DNA of 32,295 nucleotides from an uncultured Prevotella sp. (GTDB lineage: Bacteria; Bacteroidota; Bacteroidia; Bacteroidales; Bacteroidaceae), in contig UQCW01000027.1 in assembly GCA_900539625.1 (NCBI GenBank), positions 1-32,295 on the forward strand. Direction: 5' to 3'. The stretch's first letter is position 1; each line of letters starts with the position of its first letter. The notes beneath the pieces were generated by a model. It saw only the letters and a program-made list of their open reading frames with translations, was not told where the DNA came from and searched no databases. Position numbers and translations under genes: made by a program. Of the stretch, positions 1 through 8,416 are shown in pieces.

Positions 1-80
1 GTTTTCACTTATGTTAAATAATTTTTAACACTTACTTAAACAAAAATAATGCCAATAAATGTCTCCGCCAACCTCGACAT

Positions 81-176
81 GTTATCTACCTTCGGCCGTA
101 GTTCGTGCTACTCGCGGCCGCAGGTAACGCTACCACCGGCCGCAGGTAGCGCTACTCGCGGCCGACGGTAGATAAC
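81..176. repeat. GC-rich imperfect palindrome with internal direct repeats
   Basis: The outer arms 81-98 and 159-176 are inverted repeats matching at 17 of 18 positions (GTTATCTACC with CGGCCG on the inside). Inside lie two direct repeats: a 14-bp GCTACTCGCGGCCG at 107-120 and 151-164, and an 18-bp near-repeat at 116-133 and 138-155 differing at one base. It sits just past the 3' end of the polysaccharide lyase gene and could fold as a transcript-end hairpin, but no U-tract follows, so a classical terminator is not supported. Positions 1-80 are otherwise AT-rich with no gene visible. Confidence 0.7.
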
Positions 177-204
177 TTGTCAAGGACTTCGGGGAAATAT
201 TTTC

Positions 205-3200
205 TTAACGCTTAATGAGCCGAATGGTTTCGTGCTTCATTTTCAGGAAATAGACGCCTCTGCCGAGTGCTGCCACGTTATAACTGTAAACGCCTGGTTG
301 GTTCACACGAAAGGCACGGACGGGAATGCCGCCTACGTTGTAAAGCACATTTTCTGCGGGGGCCGATGTCTGTATTGTCAGGACATCGCCTTGCAAGGCG
401 GCATGCTGGGCGGATGCCGCTGTTGCGGGCGAGGAAATGCCCGTGACGTGCTCGCTGCCAACGACCACCAGGCGCGGCGCGAAGATATATCCTGCGGCAT
501 TCTCGCGCGAAGCAAATTCTGAAGTACCCTTTCCGCCAGTGGCACGGGCATTCTGGTAGATGTAAACCGAGAGGTCTTTGGCGCCGCTTTTATAGCGCGA
601 CAAGGCGTAGGACGTCACATCGAAAGTCACAAAATTGCTGGTCCAATCCTTGCTCGGGATGAAACACGGGGAAGTGGTCTGCTGCGAAAGCACTGAAGGG
701 CCATTGTTCCATGTCACGGCGTTTTCCGTCCACGCTTGCGACTTGAGCGAGGAAACCGTCCACTTCACCTCACTGACCTTTTCTGAGCCAGAAAGCACCT
801 GAAACAGGAGTTTCACTTCGGCTTTGCCAGCGGTCAGGTCTAGGCTGTCGAGGGCTTCGAGCGGGAAACGCACGTAGGCCGCACGGCGACAGTTTGTGCC
901 GTCGTTGCGCACCACAAGCGTTGGCGCAGAACCGAAATTCGTTGTCCCTTGTTTGTCATAAACATAAGCATCGGCCGTTGCAAACGAAGTGGCCACTCCT
1001 GGAGCCACCACCACATGGCAGGTTGCCTCAAGGCCATCATCCACCGACACCTTGACGTCGGCTTCACCACTGCGCAAGGCCAAGACACGGCCATTTTGGT
1101 CCACACGAACTATCTGGTTGTTGGAACTCTCCCACTTCGTCAACGGACGCGAGGCATTGAGCGGCAGCACAGCGGCCTTGAGCTGGGCAGAGAGGGTGGA
1201 GTTGTCGAAGGAGAGTTCGGAGGCACTCAGTGTTAGCGCGTCAACGCGACGGTAGACGGAATCGGGCGTCGATTCGTTGACCACGAAAGCCGACGTTGAG
1301 CCTTTATACATCGTTTCTGTATTGAACTTGCACTTCAGTTCCTTATATTTCAGCGCGGGGAATTTGGCATAGATGGTCAGAGAATCCAACGCATAGGAGG
1401 GGTCGCTCACGAAGGCACGGACTTCCTTGGCGTTGACCTCGCGGAAGAGGGCGGCACAAGGGGCCGTTGCCGACACTTCCATTTCGCCCACTTTGAGTTT
1501 GGCGGCGCGATGGAACACGGCTTGCAGCATGCCCAACGAGGGATTAAACACGGCCTGAACGGAATCGGTGTTCACGACCAAAAGACTGTCGATGCGGCTG
1601 CGGGCATCGCTGATGTTGCCGGTGTTGGGCACGATATAATAGGCGTATGTTGCGCTGGAGGGTTGCTCTCTGTGGTTGAGATAGAGTTTGAACACACGCT
1701 TCTTCTGCATCGTCGTGTTGGAAGAGGCGGAATCCACGGATTTCCACGTGCCGCTCTGCATGGTGTCGGAAAGAACGACTTCACCGCCCTGCGGGAAAAA
1801 GTATGAGATGCTGTCGTGGTTCACCCATGCGACATCATTGCGCGACACCTGCCCAGCGGCAGTGAGGGTTTCGGAGGAATGGCTGCCGTTGGCGGCAAAG
1901 GAGACGGGGCCGGAAGAGAGACACTGGTTGATGGTGGTGTGGACCGCATTGGCGTTCGACGAACGGATGTCGCTGCCCAGACAAACCACCTCGTTGTCGA
2001 AGAAAAACCAGCTCTTCTTGGCCTGCGTGTTGAGGGAATATTCGGTGTTGTTCATCTGATAGGTCATCACGCCGTACGTGCCGTCGCTCACGCCGCCCGT
2101 AAAGGTGCTCTGCCCCTTCGTGCCCCACTGTCGCGGCTGAGGAATGGAAGAGACGGCTGGCACGGTTGTTCCCGGCAGATGCGCCCAATCCCAAACGACG
2201 GAGATGTCGGCATATTCCTTTCCTGTGCGTGCAATCCACGTGCTGCCCTCGGTCATAAAATACCCTTTGAGGTTAGCGCCGTTTCCGTTTTCGCAACGAA
2301 GTGTGCGCGTTGAAGCGGTGCGCACGTCGATGTTGTAGCCTGGACGCTGGTGAACGGTGTAGTCTGCCCGCCAATAGTGGCGGTGGAAGGGCGTTACGCC
2401 ATAGTCTGGCAATTTGTTGCCTTTCAGACGGAGCGTGGCGGCGTTAAATTCCTCTGCATGTGCGCGGTCGAGGTCGGCCATAGAGGAAGTGATCGATGCG
2501 AAACTGCGGCGCAACATACCGTTTGGAAGGGCCACACTGCGCCCGACGTTGTTGAACGACATGTATTGGCCTCGCACGCTCGGCAGGTAGCCGTAACGCA
2601 CAAATCCGCTGATGTAGTTGAGATAGTCGCCTTGCTCGGCATAGGACGTGCCGACAAGATAATAGGCCACTTTCATGGTGGCGGTTAGCACCGAACCGCC
2701 ATAGCCTCCAGCATAAAGCTGCATGCCGTGTTGGAGATAGCTATAATCGCTCTGCAACCCCTCTCCCGTGTTGAACTTCACAGGGAGGAAAAACTGGTTG
2801 ACGGCAAAATCAAGGTTGCTCTTGTCTTTCTGGAGCGCCGTGCGATAAATCCATTGCAGGGCAATGTCCATCTTGTTGGCACCAGAACCTTGCGAGCCGC
2901 TTTGGTTGGGCCCTTTGCTGATGCTCTTCTGCCACGCGAGGATATTTTTTTCCGTTGATTCAGGAAGCTGCTTCTCGCCACTGCGCATCAGGCAGAGAAT
3001 CACGCCCATCTCCTGCGGCCACCCGATTTCCCAATACCACCAGTTGGTGCTGACTGGCTTCTTGGCATACCAATAATTGAGTCCGCTGACAATCTGTGCA
3101 TACAAATTCTCGTCTCCCTTCAATGCGCTCCCTGGCGACACGTAAGCCACGGCAAGGGTTTTGAGGCGGTTGAGATGCGTCATGGCAGGCCAGTTGGTCT

Positions 3201-3450
3201 GCGCCTTGGAGGCATAATTGACGTCAGACCAAGAGCCATTGTCTTTCATATTGCTCATATAGGTCTTGGCCGAAGCGACCAAGGATGTCACGTTGCTTGT
3301 GGAGAGTTCGCGGGCCACGACATTGTCGATGATTTGCTGAAACACATCGGCAGTGGCCGGCAAGACGGCGCTGGAAATGGCCAATGTCAGCAGGGCACGC
3401 TTCGCGTTGCGCAAAAAGCCGCCACGAACGGAATAGCTGTTCTTTTTCAT
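205..3450 (-). CDS. Secreted polysaccharide lyase family 8 (chondroitin/hyaluronan lyase type) with T9SS sorting domain
   Basis: A 1081-residue modular enzyme predicted to cleave uronic-acid-containing glycosaminoglycans by beta-elimination at the cell surface or outside. Residues 1-35 form a signal peptide. The alpha/alpha-toroid follows, with the PL8 signature QHGMQLYAGGYG at 240-251. Asn192, His241, Tyr250 and Arg304 are spaced as the catalytic Asn/His/Tyr/Arg of Pedobacter chondroitinase AC (175/225/234/288, from memory). A central beta-sandwich carries an ENGNGANLKGYF stretch and WDWAHLPGTT. Appended are a BIG2-like Ig domain (about 736-818), a DNRLRE/CBM96-like beta domain (about 820-1000) and a C-terminal type IX secretion sorting domain (about 1010-1081, ending GVYFLKMKHETIRLIKR). 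No sulfatase or SusC/D pair is adjacent, so it is not in a visible utilisation locus. The start is the ATG before MKKNSYSVRGG. Exact substrate is not determinable here. Confidence 0.9.
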   Translation of the reverse strand: MKKNSYSVRGGFLRNAKRALLTLAISSAVLPATADVFQQIIDNVVARELSTSNVTSLVASAKTYMSNMKDNGSWSDVNYASKAQTNWPAMTHLNRLKTLAVAYVSPGSALKGDENLYAQIVSGLNYWYAKKPVSTNWWYWEIGWPQEMGVILCLMRSGEKQLPESTEKNILAWQKSISKGPNQSGSQGSGANKMDIALQWIYRTALQKDKSNLDFAVNQFFLPVKFNTGEGLQSDYSYLQHGMQLYAGGYGGSVLTATMKVAYYLVGTSYAEQGDYLNYISGFVRYGYLPSVRGQYMSFNNVGRSVALPNGMLRRSFASITSSMADLDRAHAEEFNAATLRLKGNKLPDYGVTPFHRHYWRADYTVHQRPGYNIDVRTASTRTLRCENGNGANLKGYFMTEGSTWIARTGKEYADISVVWDWAHLPGTTVPAVSSIPQPRQWGTKGQSTFTGGVSDGTYGVMTYQMNNTEYSLNTQAKKSWFFFDNEVVCLGSDIRSSNANAVHTTINQCLSSGPVSFAANGSHSSETLTAAGQVSRNDVAWVNHDSISYFFPQGGEVVLSDTMQSGTWKSVDSASSNTTMQKKRVFKLYLNHREQPSSATYAYYIVPNTGNISDARSRIDSLLVVNTDSVQAVFNPSLGMLQAVFHRAAKLKVGEMEVSATAPCAALFREVNAKEVRAFVSDPSYALDSLTIYAKFPALKYKELKCKFNTETMYKGSTSAFVVNESTPDSVYRRVDALTLSASELSFDNSTLSAQLKAAVLPLNASRPLTKWESSNNQIVRVDQNGRVLALRSGEADVKVSVDDGLEATCHVVVAPGVATSFATADAYVYDKQGTTNFGSAPTLVVRNDGTNCRRAAYVRFPLEALDSLDLTAGKAEVKLLFQVLSGSEKVSEVKWTVSSLKSQAWTENAVTWNNGPSVLSQQTTSPCFIPSKDWTSNFVTFDVTSYALSRYKSGAKDLSVYIYQNARATGGKGTSEFASRENAAGYIFAPRLVVVGSEHVTGISSPATAASAQHAALQGDVLTIQTSAPAENVLYNVGGIPVRAFRVNQPGVYSYNVAALGRGVYFLKMKHETIRLIKR

Positions 3451-3533
3451 GGAATGTATGTTATCAGGGTTGCAGAAACAAGCAGGCGATTGGTATTAGT
3501 CGTCAAAAGAAAATTTGGTATTTGCCTGCCACA

Positions 3534-3564
3534 CAAAATTACAAAAGACTGGCAGATTGTCAAA
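3534..3564 (-). promoter_or_regulatory. Sigma-ABfr-type promoter of the PL8 lyase gene
   Basis: On the minus strand a TTTG (3564-3561), a 19-bp spacer and TAATTTTG (3541-3534) match the Bacteroidetes -33/-7 consensus exactly. Transcription would begin near 3527 and give a leader of about 75 nt to the ATG at 3450. Confidence 0.75.
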
Positions 3565-3672
3565 ATCATTTATGGTTTTCTTTTAAGCAGGTGGGGCATT
3601 TCCCCCGCGCGCCGCAAAAACGTTCAGAACACCGACTTATTCGGCAGGAAATCCGATGATGCCCTCAAAACG

Positions 3673-3711
3673 AATAATCCCCCTGAGGAAAAATTTCTCA
3701 GGGGGATTATT
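3673..3711 (-). terminator. Hairpin terminator after the S46 peptidase gene
   Basis: A perfect 15-bp stem, AATAATCCCCCTGAG at 3673-3687 with its complement at 3697-3711 and a 9-nt loop, lies 17 bp past the stop codon of the S46 gene. Only a weak T-run follows on the minus strand. Confidence 0.75.
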
Positions 3712-3728
3712 TCGTTGTTTTTGGTAAT

Positions 3729-5864
3729 TTATCTCAAATCGAGCTCGTCGATGACATAGGAAGAACCGCCGAACTTGTCAATGATGAAGAGCACATAGCG
3801 AATGTCAACGTTGATGCAACGCTGGAGTTGCGGGTTGAACTTGAGGTCGCTCGAGAGGCTCTCGATGTTGCCGTCGAAGGCCAAACCGATGAGTTCGCCC
3901 TTGGCGTTGAGCACGCCAGAACCGGAGTTGCCGCCCGTGATGTCGTTGTTGGAGAGGAAGCACGTAGGGAGCTTGCCGTCTTCGCGAGCATAGCGTCCGA
4001 AGTCTTTCTTCTCGTAGAACTGGCGTAGGCGCTCGTTCACGAAGTAGTCGCTCTCCGTTTTGCTTTCTTTCTCAAACATGCCGTCGAGCACGGTGCGCCA
4101 ATCATAGCGAACGGCATCGCGCGGCTTGAGGTCGGTCACGTGGCCATAAGTCATGCGAAGCGTGAAGTTGGCATCGGGGGCTTTTGCCCAATCGTACATC
4201 TCGCAAAGGCCGCGCACGTAGATGCGGTCGAAGGCACGGCGCTTGGCGTTGTATTCCTTCATTGGCGCTGAAAATTTCTCGATATATTCTGCAATGGCCT
4301 TCTGCTCGCGCACCAATGGGTCGGCTTCGAGAAGGTCGGCATCGTTCTTGGCCAAAGCCTCAGCCAAGCGGGCGCTGTCGGTGAAGAGGCTCATGTTGTA
4401 GACAGAGTCGATGGTTGCCTCCCAGTTGCGTCCCTCGGCCAAGAATGCCGGCACTGCCGGGAGTTTGTGGGCCTTGAGGAAATAAGGGAAGAGAAGCTTC
4501 ACCTTGCCGTAGTCGATGTCGTGCTTTGTCTTGTCGTGGTTGCCGGCAGCGGCGAGGATGGCCGCCTTGGCAGCTTCGATTTTCTTGGCCTTGCCGCCCT
4601 TGAGTGCCTCACGGTATTTTTCGATGAGACGAGTTGGGAAATGAAGTTCCTGCTCTGAAAGCGTGATGCGGAAGAGAGCGAGATCGTGGACGTTGTCGCC
4701 AAAGGTCTTGCAGAGCTGGTCGATGCTGTCGATGACATGCAGGTATTCGGGTTTGCCGGCCTTGGCGGCGAAAGCGCGGAACTGTGCTTCTTCGGCCTTC
4801 TTCTGGTCGATGAGGCGGATTTTCTCAACGGCTTCGTTCATGCCGCCATAGTTCTTGACAGCATTTCCCCATGAGAAATATTCGTCTTCGAGCAAGAGAC
4901 GAAGCTCGTCGCTCTGGTCCATGAGTTGCTTGTAATAGTTGAGCAACGGATTGCCGGCCAAAACGATGGGGGCGTTCATCTGCTGCGTACGCAAAGCCAC
5001 TTCAGAAGCCGTCAAGTATCGGCTCGTACTTCCGGGGAAGCCCATGATCATGGTGTAGTCTTTGTCGTTGATGCCCTTGAGCGAAATGGGCAGATATTTC
5101 TTCACCTTGAGTGGCACGTTCTTCTTGCTATAGGGCGCTGGCTGACCGTTTTTGTCGGCGTAAATGCGGAACATGGCGAAGTCTGCGTTCTGGCGCGGCC
5201 AAATCCAGTTGTCGCTGTTGCCGCCAAACTGGCCCACGTTGTAGGGCGGGTTGGCCACGAGGCGGATGTCGCTATAGGTCTGCTCGAAGAAGGCATAAAA
5301 CTGATTGCCGCCGAAATAAGGCACAATACGCACATCCATACCCTTCTTCTTGGCCAAGTCGCTCTTTTTCAGCAACTTTTTGGCCATAGGTTCGAGAAAC
5401 GCCTGGCTCTGACGCGTATAGTCGTCGGCCTTCTGCTTGGCTGCTTCAGCCTCAACCTCTGCCGTCACGTCAACGATGCGGACAACGAAGGTGAAAGTGA
5501 GGCTCTCCGGCGTGCGGAGCTCTTCGGCGCGGCTCTTGGCAAAATAGCCGTCCTTCATGTAGTCGTGGCCGATGCCGCTCATTTCGTGAACGTAAGAGAA
5601 GCCGCAGTGGTGGTTGGTCAGGATGAGACCATCGGGGCTCACCACCTCACCGGTGCAACCGCGACCGAAGATGCCGATGCACTCACGCAACGAAGGCGAC
5701 GTTTCGCTATAAAGCGCCTCTGGCGGCAACTGAAGTCCTGCGCGACGCAGAGAGTCTTCAAGGTGCTGCTGCTTCATGAGTTTGAGCAGCCACATGCCTT
5801 CATCGGCACGGGCGCTGGAGAGACACAGCACGAGGGCTGTGCAGAAGAGTAAGATTTTCTTCAT
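3729..5864 (-). CDS. S46 family dipeptidyl-peptidase (DPP7/DPP11 type)
   Basis: A 711-residue serine exopeptidase that removes N-terminal dipeptides from oligopeptides in the periplasm, feeding amino-acid catabolism. The start is taken at the ATG at 5864 because MKKILLFCTALVLCLSSARA is a clean signal peptide; an upstream in-frame ATG at 5909 would add 15 residues before it. The chymotrypsin-like catalytic set is visible: His85 in TNHHCG, Asp228 in RQNADFAMF and Ser647 in GGNSGSG. The length matches the family (about 700-720). In P. gingivalis DPP11 the Arg that selects Asp/Glu at P1 lies 18 residues after the catalytic Ser; here that position is Gly665 (in AFDGN), which favours DPP7-like preference for hydrophobic P1. 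That subtype call is inference from remembered numbering. It has its own terminator downstream; no clear TAnnTTTG box was found upstream. Confidence 0.92.
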   Translation of the reverse strand: MKKILLFCTALVLCLSSARADEGMWLLKLMKQQHLEDSLRRAGLQLPPEALYSETSPSLRECIGIFGRGCTGEVVSPDGLILTNHHCGFSYVHEMSGIGHDYMKDGYFAKSRAEELRTPESLTFTFVVRIVDVTAEVEAEAAKQKADDYTRQSQAFLEPMAKKLLKKSDLAKKKGMDVRIVPYFGGNQFYAFFEQTYSDIRLVANPPYNVGQFGGNSDNWIWPRQNADFAMFRIYADKNGQPAPYSKKNVPLKVKKYLPISLKGINDKDYTMIMGFPGSTSRYLTASEVALRTQQMNAPIVLAGNPLLNYYKQLMDQSDELRLLLEDEYFSWGNAVKNYGGMNEAVEKIRLIDQKKAEEAQFRAFAAKAGKPEYLHVIDSIDQLCKTFGDNVHDLALFRITLSEQELHFPTRLIEKYREALKGGKAKKIEAAKAAILAAAGNHDKTKHDIDYGKVKLLFPYFLKAHKLPAVPAFLAEGRNWEATIDSVYNMSLFTDSARLAEALAKNDADLLEADPLVREQKAIAEYIEKFSAPMKEYNAKRRAFDRIYVRGLCEMYDWAKAPDANFTLRMTYGHVTDLKPRDAVRYDWRTVLDGMFEKESKTESDYFVNERLRQFYEKKDFGRYAREDGKLPTCFLSNNDITGGNSGSGVLNAKGELIGLAFDGNIESLSSDLKFNPQLQRCINVDIRYVLFIIDKFGGSSYVIDELDLR

Positions 5865-6048
5865 TTGCAGTGTTTTGAAATTATTGATTATGTGTGTGAT
5901 TAATTTCAAATGACAGGCAGGGGCGTTCCAATGGTTTGAAACACCCCTTTATGCCTTATTATACTTGGCCCCAATAAAGAGAAATGTAGGAGGCGAAAAG
6001 CGCGCCGTTTTTTCATTCCTCGTTATATTTGGTCCAAACAACAGGGTC

Positions 6049-8115
6049 CTACAATCGCACCTTAACTCCGCCCATCAACATAAATCCTGGCTGGCGAACG
6101 TTAGCAAGGTCGTAATAGCGATGAGACGTGAGGTTGGTCATATCAACGAAAATATCGTAATGGGGCTGCGTCCAGCTAACGCGGCAGTCGAGCAAGGCAT
6201 GAGCACCATAGGGATGCAACTCACCAGTCGAGATGCCGTTTTCATACCGCAGGTAGGCACCTTCGCGGTCTTGCACGCGGAGGGTCCAAAGGGCCGAGAG
6301 GTCGGAAATGATGCGGTGGGACAAACTGGCCGTGAACTTGTGGCGCAGGTATTCCAGGGCATAGTTCGACTTGAAATAGTCTTCTCCGGCACGACGATGC
6401 TGGTGCAGGTAGGCATAGGATGCCGTGAAACGCGAGAGCGGCTGGCGCTTGCCCAACCACTGGTTGAAGTCGACAGCCACGGAAGCCGAATAGCCCATAT
6501 TGTCGAGGCTGAACGATGTGGCATGGTAGATGTCGGTGGCAGAACGCATCACCCAATCTATCATGTTGGTGCCACGATTGAAATGGCCGTCAACGGAAAG
6601 CGCCACAACGCGCGTGTTCCAGGAGGCACCAAGGCGGAAGGAAGAACTCTCTTCGGGACGCAAACCGACGTTGCCTTCCTGGGTGGGACTCTTATAATAG
6701 AGGTCGGTGAATGTTGGCAGGCGCATCGACTTATTCCACGAAGCGAAGATTTTCACGCCCTGTGTGGGACGATAGCTCACGTCGACTCCCGGATAGAAGG
6801 AGAAATGGCGCGAGGCGGCGGTGTTCTTCTGCGCCATGACACCGGCAGAAAAGGTCCACTGCTGCAACACGACGTTGTGCTCCACGAAATAACTCATATT
6901 GGTGCGGCTGTCGTGTTTGGTGTAAAACACGCCGTCTTCTCCCGGCACGGCGAAATGCTGGGAAGCGTCCATCGGGCGCCCCAAGTTGGTGCTGTAAATG
7001 CCTTCTTCGCGCATCTCCGCTCCGACGGCCGTACGTCCCAACGCCCAAGAGGTCCAGGCATTGACGCCGGCGGTGTAGACATCGTTGCGGTTGAAATTCT
7101 CGCCGGTCTTGGTGTTATGGATGAGTTGATAATGGTCGACATTTCTCAACCACGACACCTGCGGAACGAGATGCACGCGCCCCTTCGTCTCGGCCTTGGC
7201 GCTCAAGAGATAGCGCCGCGTGGCTTCCCACTGGTTGGGATAGGCACCGGAATAGAAGGTGTTGGCACCGAAGTCTTGCGACGTGATGCCGGCCTGCGTT
7301 TCGAGTTTGAAGGCCTCATCTTCGTAATGTCCTTGCCAGAAGGCTTTGATGCCACTGAAATTTCCGTTTTTGACGGCACCATCGGAACGGCGGTAACCGA
7401 CGGAGGCCGAAGTGGTGAAGCGCGGACCGATTTGCCAAGCCGTGCGTCCCTCGGCCAATAGTGTCCCATAACTGCCGCCCTGAACGGAGAGCGACAACGG
7501 ACTGCCCCCATGCCGCGTCACGACATTGACGGCGCCGGAGAAGGCCTGACTGCCGAAGACGCGCGAAGCCGCGCCTTGAAGGATTTCTATGCGCTCAATG
7601 TCGTCGAGGTTTAGCGGGAAATCGGCGGCATTATGCCCCGACTGCGGATTGTTGACCGCCACGCCGTTGACCAAGATGGTGAGTTGGTCGAAAGTGCCGC
7701 CGTCTACACTGAGATCGGTTTGGACTCCGAAGCCCCCGCGCTGGCGGACGTCGACACCTGCTGCCAACTTGAGCACATCGTTAATACTCGTGACACCCGC
7801 CGCCGCGAGATCACGGCGTGTGAGTGTCATCACTTGTCGGGCAACAACATCTGTTGCCAAAGGTGCACGCGAAGCTGATACAACGGCTTCGTCGAGACGC
7901 GTGTCGTTGTCGTCGAGGTGCGACGCAAGTGTGTCGCCTCCCTCAACGCTACAACCCGTTGCGGCCATCAACCGTGGCGTTGCGCTGAGCAGTGTTGCCA
8001 CGCCGAGCACACCGATACGCACCTCACGTCCCAGACAGGAAAAGAGGGCGTAGCCTTTACGGTTGAAATGACGGAACGTGAGCGTTGCGCCTTTCTGTGT
8101 TTGTGATGATAACAT
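6049..8115 (-). CDS. TonB-dependent outer-membrane receptor, BtuB-like
   Basis: A 688-residue TonB-dependent transporter for active uptake of a scarce ligand across the outer membrane. A hydrophobic signal segment (about 33-50) follows an unusually long basic N-region; no later Met precedes it, so the start stands. A TonB-box-like LDEAVVSA lies at 74-81. The plug (about 74-200) has DLSVDGGTFDQLTILVNGV, NNPQSGHNAADFP and IERIEILQGAASRVFGSQAFSGAVNVVT-type segments typical of BtuB-like receptors. The rest is a beta-barrel ending in a C-terminal aromatic/hydrophobic strand, GFMLMGGVKVRL. No carboxypeptidase-regulatory N-domain and no SusD partner are present, arguing against a glycan SusC. Cobalamin is a possible substrate given the B12-dependent reductase in the window, but no cobalamin riboswitch is visible; siderophore or haem uptake is equally possible. 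Confidence 0.9.
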   Translation of the reverse strand: MLSSQTQKGATLTFRHFNRKGYALFSCLGREVRIGVLGVATLLSATPRLMAATGCSVEGGDTLASHLDDNDTRLDEAVVSASRAPLATDVVARQVMTLTRRDLAAAGVTSINDVLKLAAGVDVRQRGGFGVQTDLSVDGGTFDQLTILVNGVAVNNPQSGHNAADFPLNLDDIERIEILQGAASRVFGSQAFSGAVNVVTRHGGSPLSLSVQGGSYGTLLAEGRTAWQIGPRFTTSASVGYRRSDGAVKNGNFSGIKAFWQGHYEDEAFKLETQAGITSQDFGANTFYSGAYPNQWEATRRYLLSAKAETKGRVHLVPQVSWLRNVDHYQLIHNTKTGENFNRNDVYTAGVNAWTSWALGRTAVGAEMREEGIYSTNLGRPMDASQHFAVPGEDGVFYTKHDSRTNMSYFVEHNVVLQQWTFSAGVMAQKNTAASRHFSFYPGVDVSYRPTQGVKIFASWNKSMRLPTFTDLYYKSPTQEGNVGLRPEESSSFRLGASWNTRVVALSVDGHFNRGTNMIDWVMRSATDIYHATSFSLDNMGYSASVAVDFNQWLGKRQPLSRFTASYAYLHQHRRAGEDYFKSNYALEYLRHKFTASLSHRIISDLSALWTLRVQDREGAYLRYENGISTGELHPYGAHALLDCRVSWTQPHYDIFVDMTNLTSHRYYDLANVRQPGFMLMGGVKVRL

Positions 8116-8131
8116 AAAATAAATTATTTAA

Positions 8132-8176
8132 TTACACTGACATGCCTCTCCTCGGCAGCCTCAAAGCGATGCTGCC
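8132..8176 (-). other. Leader hairpin and three-codon mini-ORF upstream of the TonB receptor
   Basis: In the receptor leader, a GGCAGC/GCTGCC hairpin (8176-8171 with 8159-8154, 11-nt loop) is followed by a purine-rich GAGGAGAGGC and then ATG TCA GTG TAA (8143-8132), 16 nt before the receptor ATG. The purine run is one of the few strong Shine-Dalgarno-like sequences in the window. It may be a leader peptide or chance. Confidence 0.35.
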
Positions 8177-8198
8177 TGAACGGACGCATATCAGCCCG

Positions 8199-8206
8199 CA
8201 AAGATA
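8199..8206 (-). promoter_or_regulatory. -7 box of the TonB receptor promoter
   Basis: TATCTTTG on the minus strand matches TAnnTTTG exactly. No TTTG is found 19-21 bp upstream, so the -33 element is weak or absent. Predicted start near 8192 gives a leader of about 76 nt. The rest of the 8207-8336 stretch shows nothing recognisable. Confidence 0.55.
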
Positions 8207-8336
8207 GTGAAAAAAGATGACATGGAGGGTAAAGCCTGCGAGCCTGCATTCCCCAACGCCCCAAATTGGTAGCCCTTGTTTTCAACGCGGAAAGATGTCG
8301 TTGGCCAAACGCCGGCCACGCCATCCCGTTTGCCCG

Positions 8337-8388
8337 AAAAAAGAATCCCCGCCTGACCGGGCTGCCGTAACGGCCCAATCAGGCGGGG
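8337..8388 (-). terminator. Rho-independent terminator of the FKBP gene
   Basis: A 10-bp stem, TCAGGCGGGG (8379-8388) with CCCCGCCTGA (8347-8356), holds an inner GGGC/GCCC stem. On the minus strand it is followed by a T-run (8342-8337), as expected for an intrinsic terminator about 30 bp past the stop codon at 8417. Confidence 0.85.
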
Positions 8389-8416
8389 GTTATAAGTAAA
8401 GGTCGGCCATTACTTA

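Noticed and set aside
5957..6041. Near-repeat TTATACTTGGCCCCAATAA / TTATATTTGGTCCAAACAA
   Set aside because: Only about 70-75% matching over 19 bp, no clear relation to a promoter or terminator; too weak to call as an operator pair.
5965..7461. Long plus-strand open frame (498 codons)
   Set aside because: It lies antisense to the TonB-receptor gene, whose protein has clear plug and barrel motifs. The antisense product shows no recognisable domain and is a consequence of GC-rich codon use.
8116..8416. Cobalamin, TPP or FMN riboswitch upstream of the TonB receptor
   Set aside because: No B12-box or other conserved riboswitch core was recognised on the minus strand, and the predicted leader (about 76 nt) is too short for a cobalamin aptamer.
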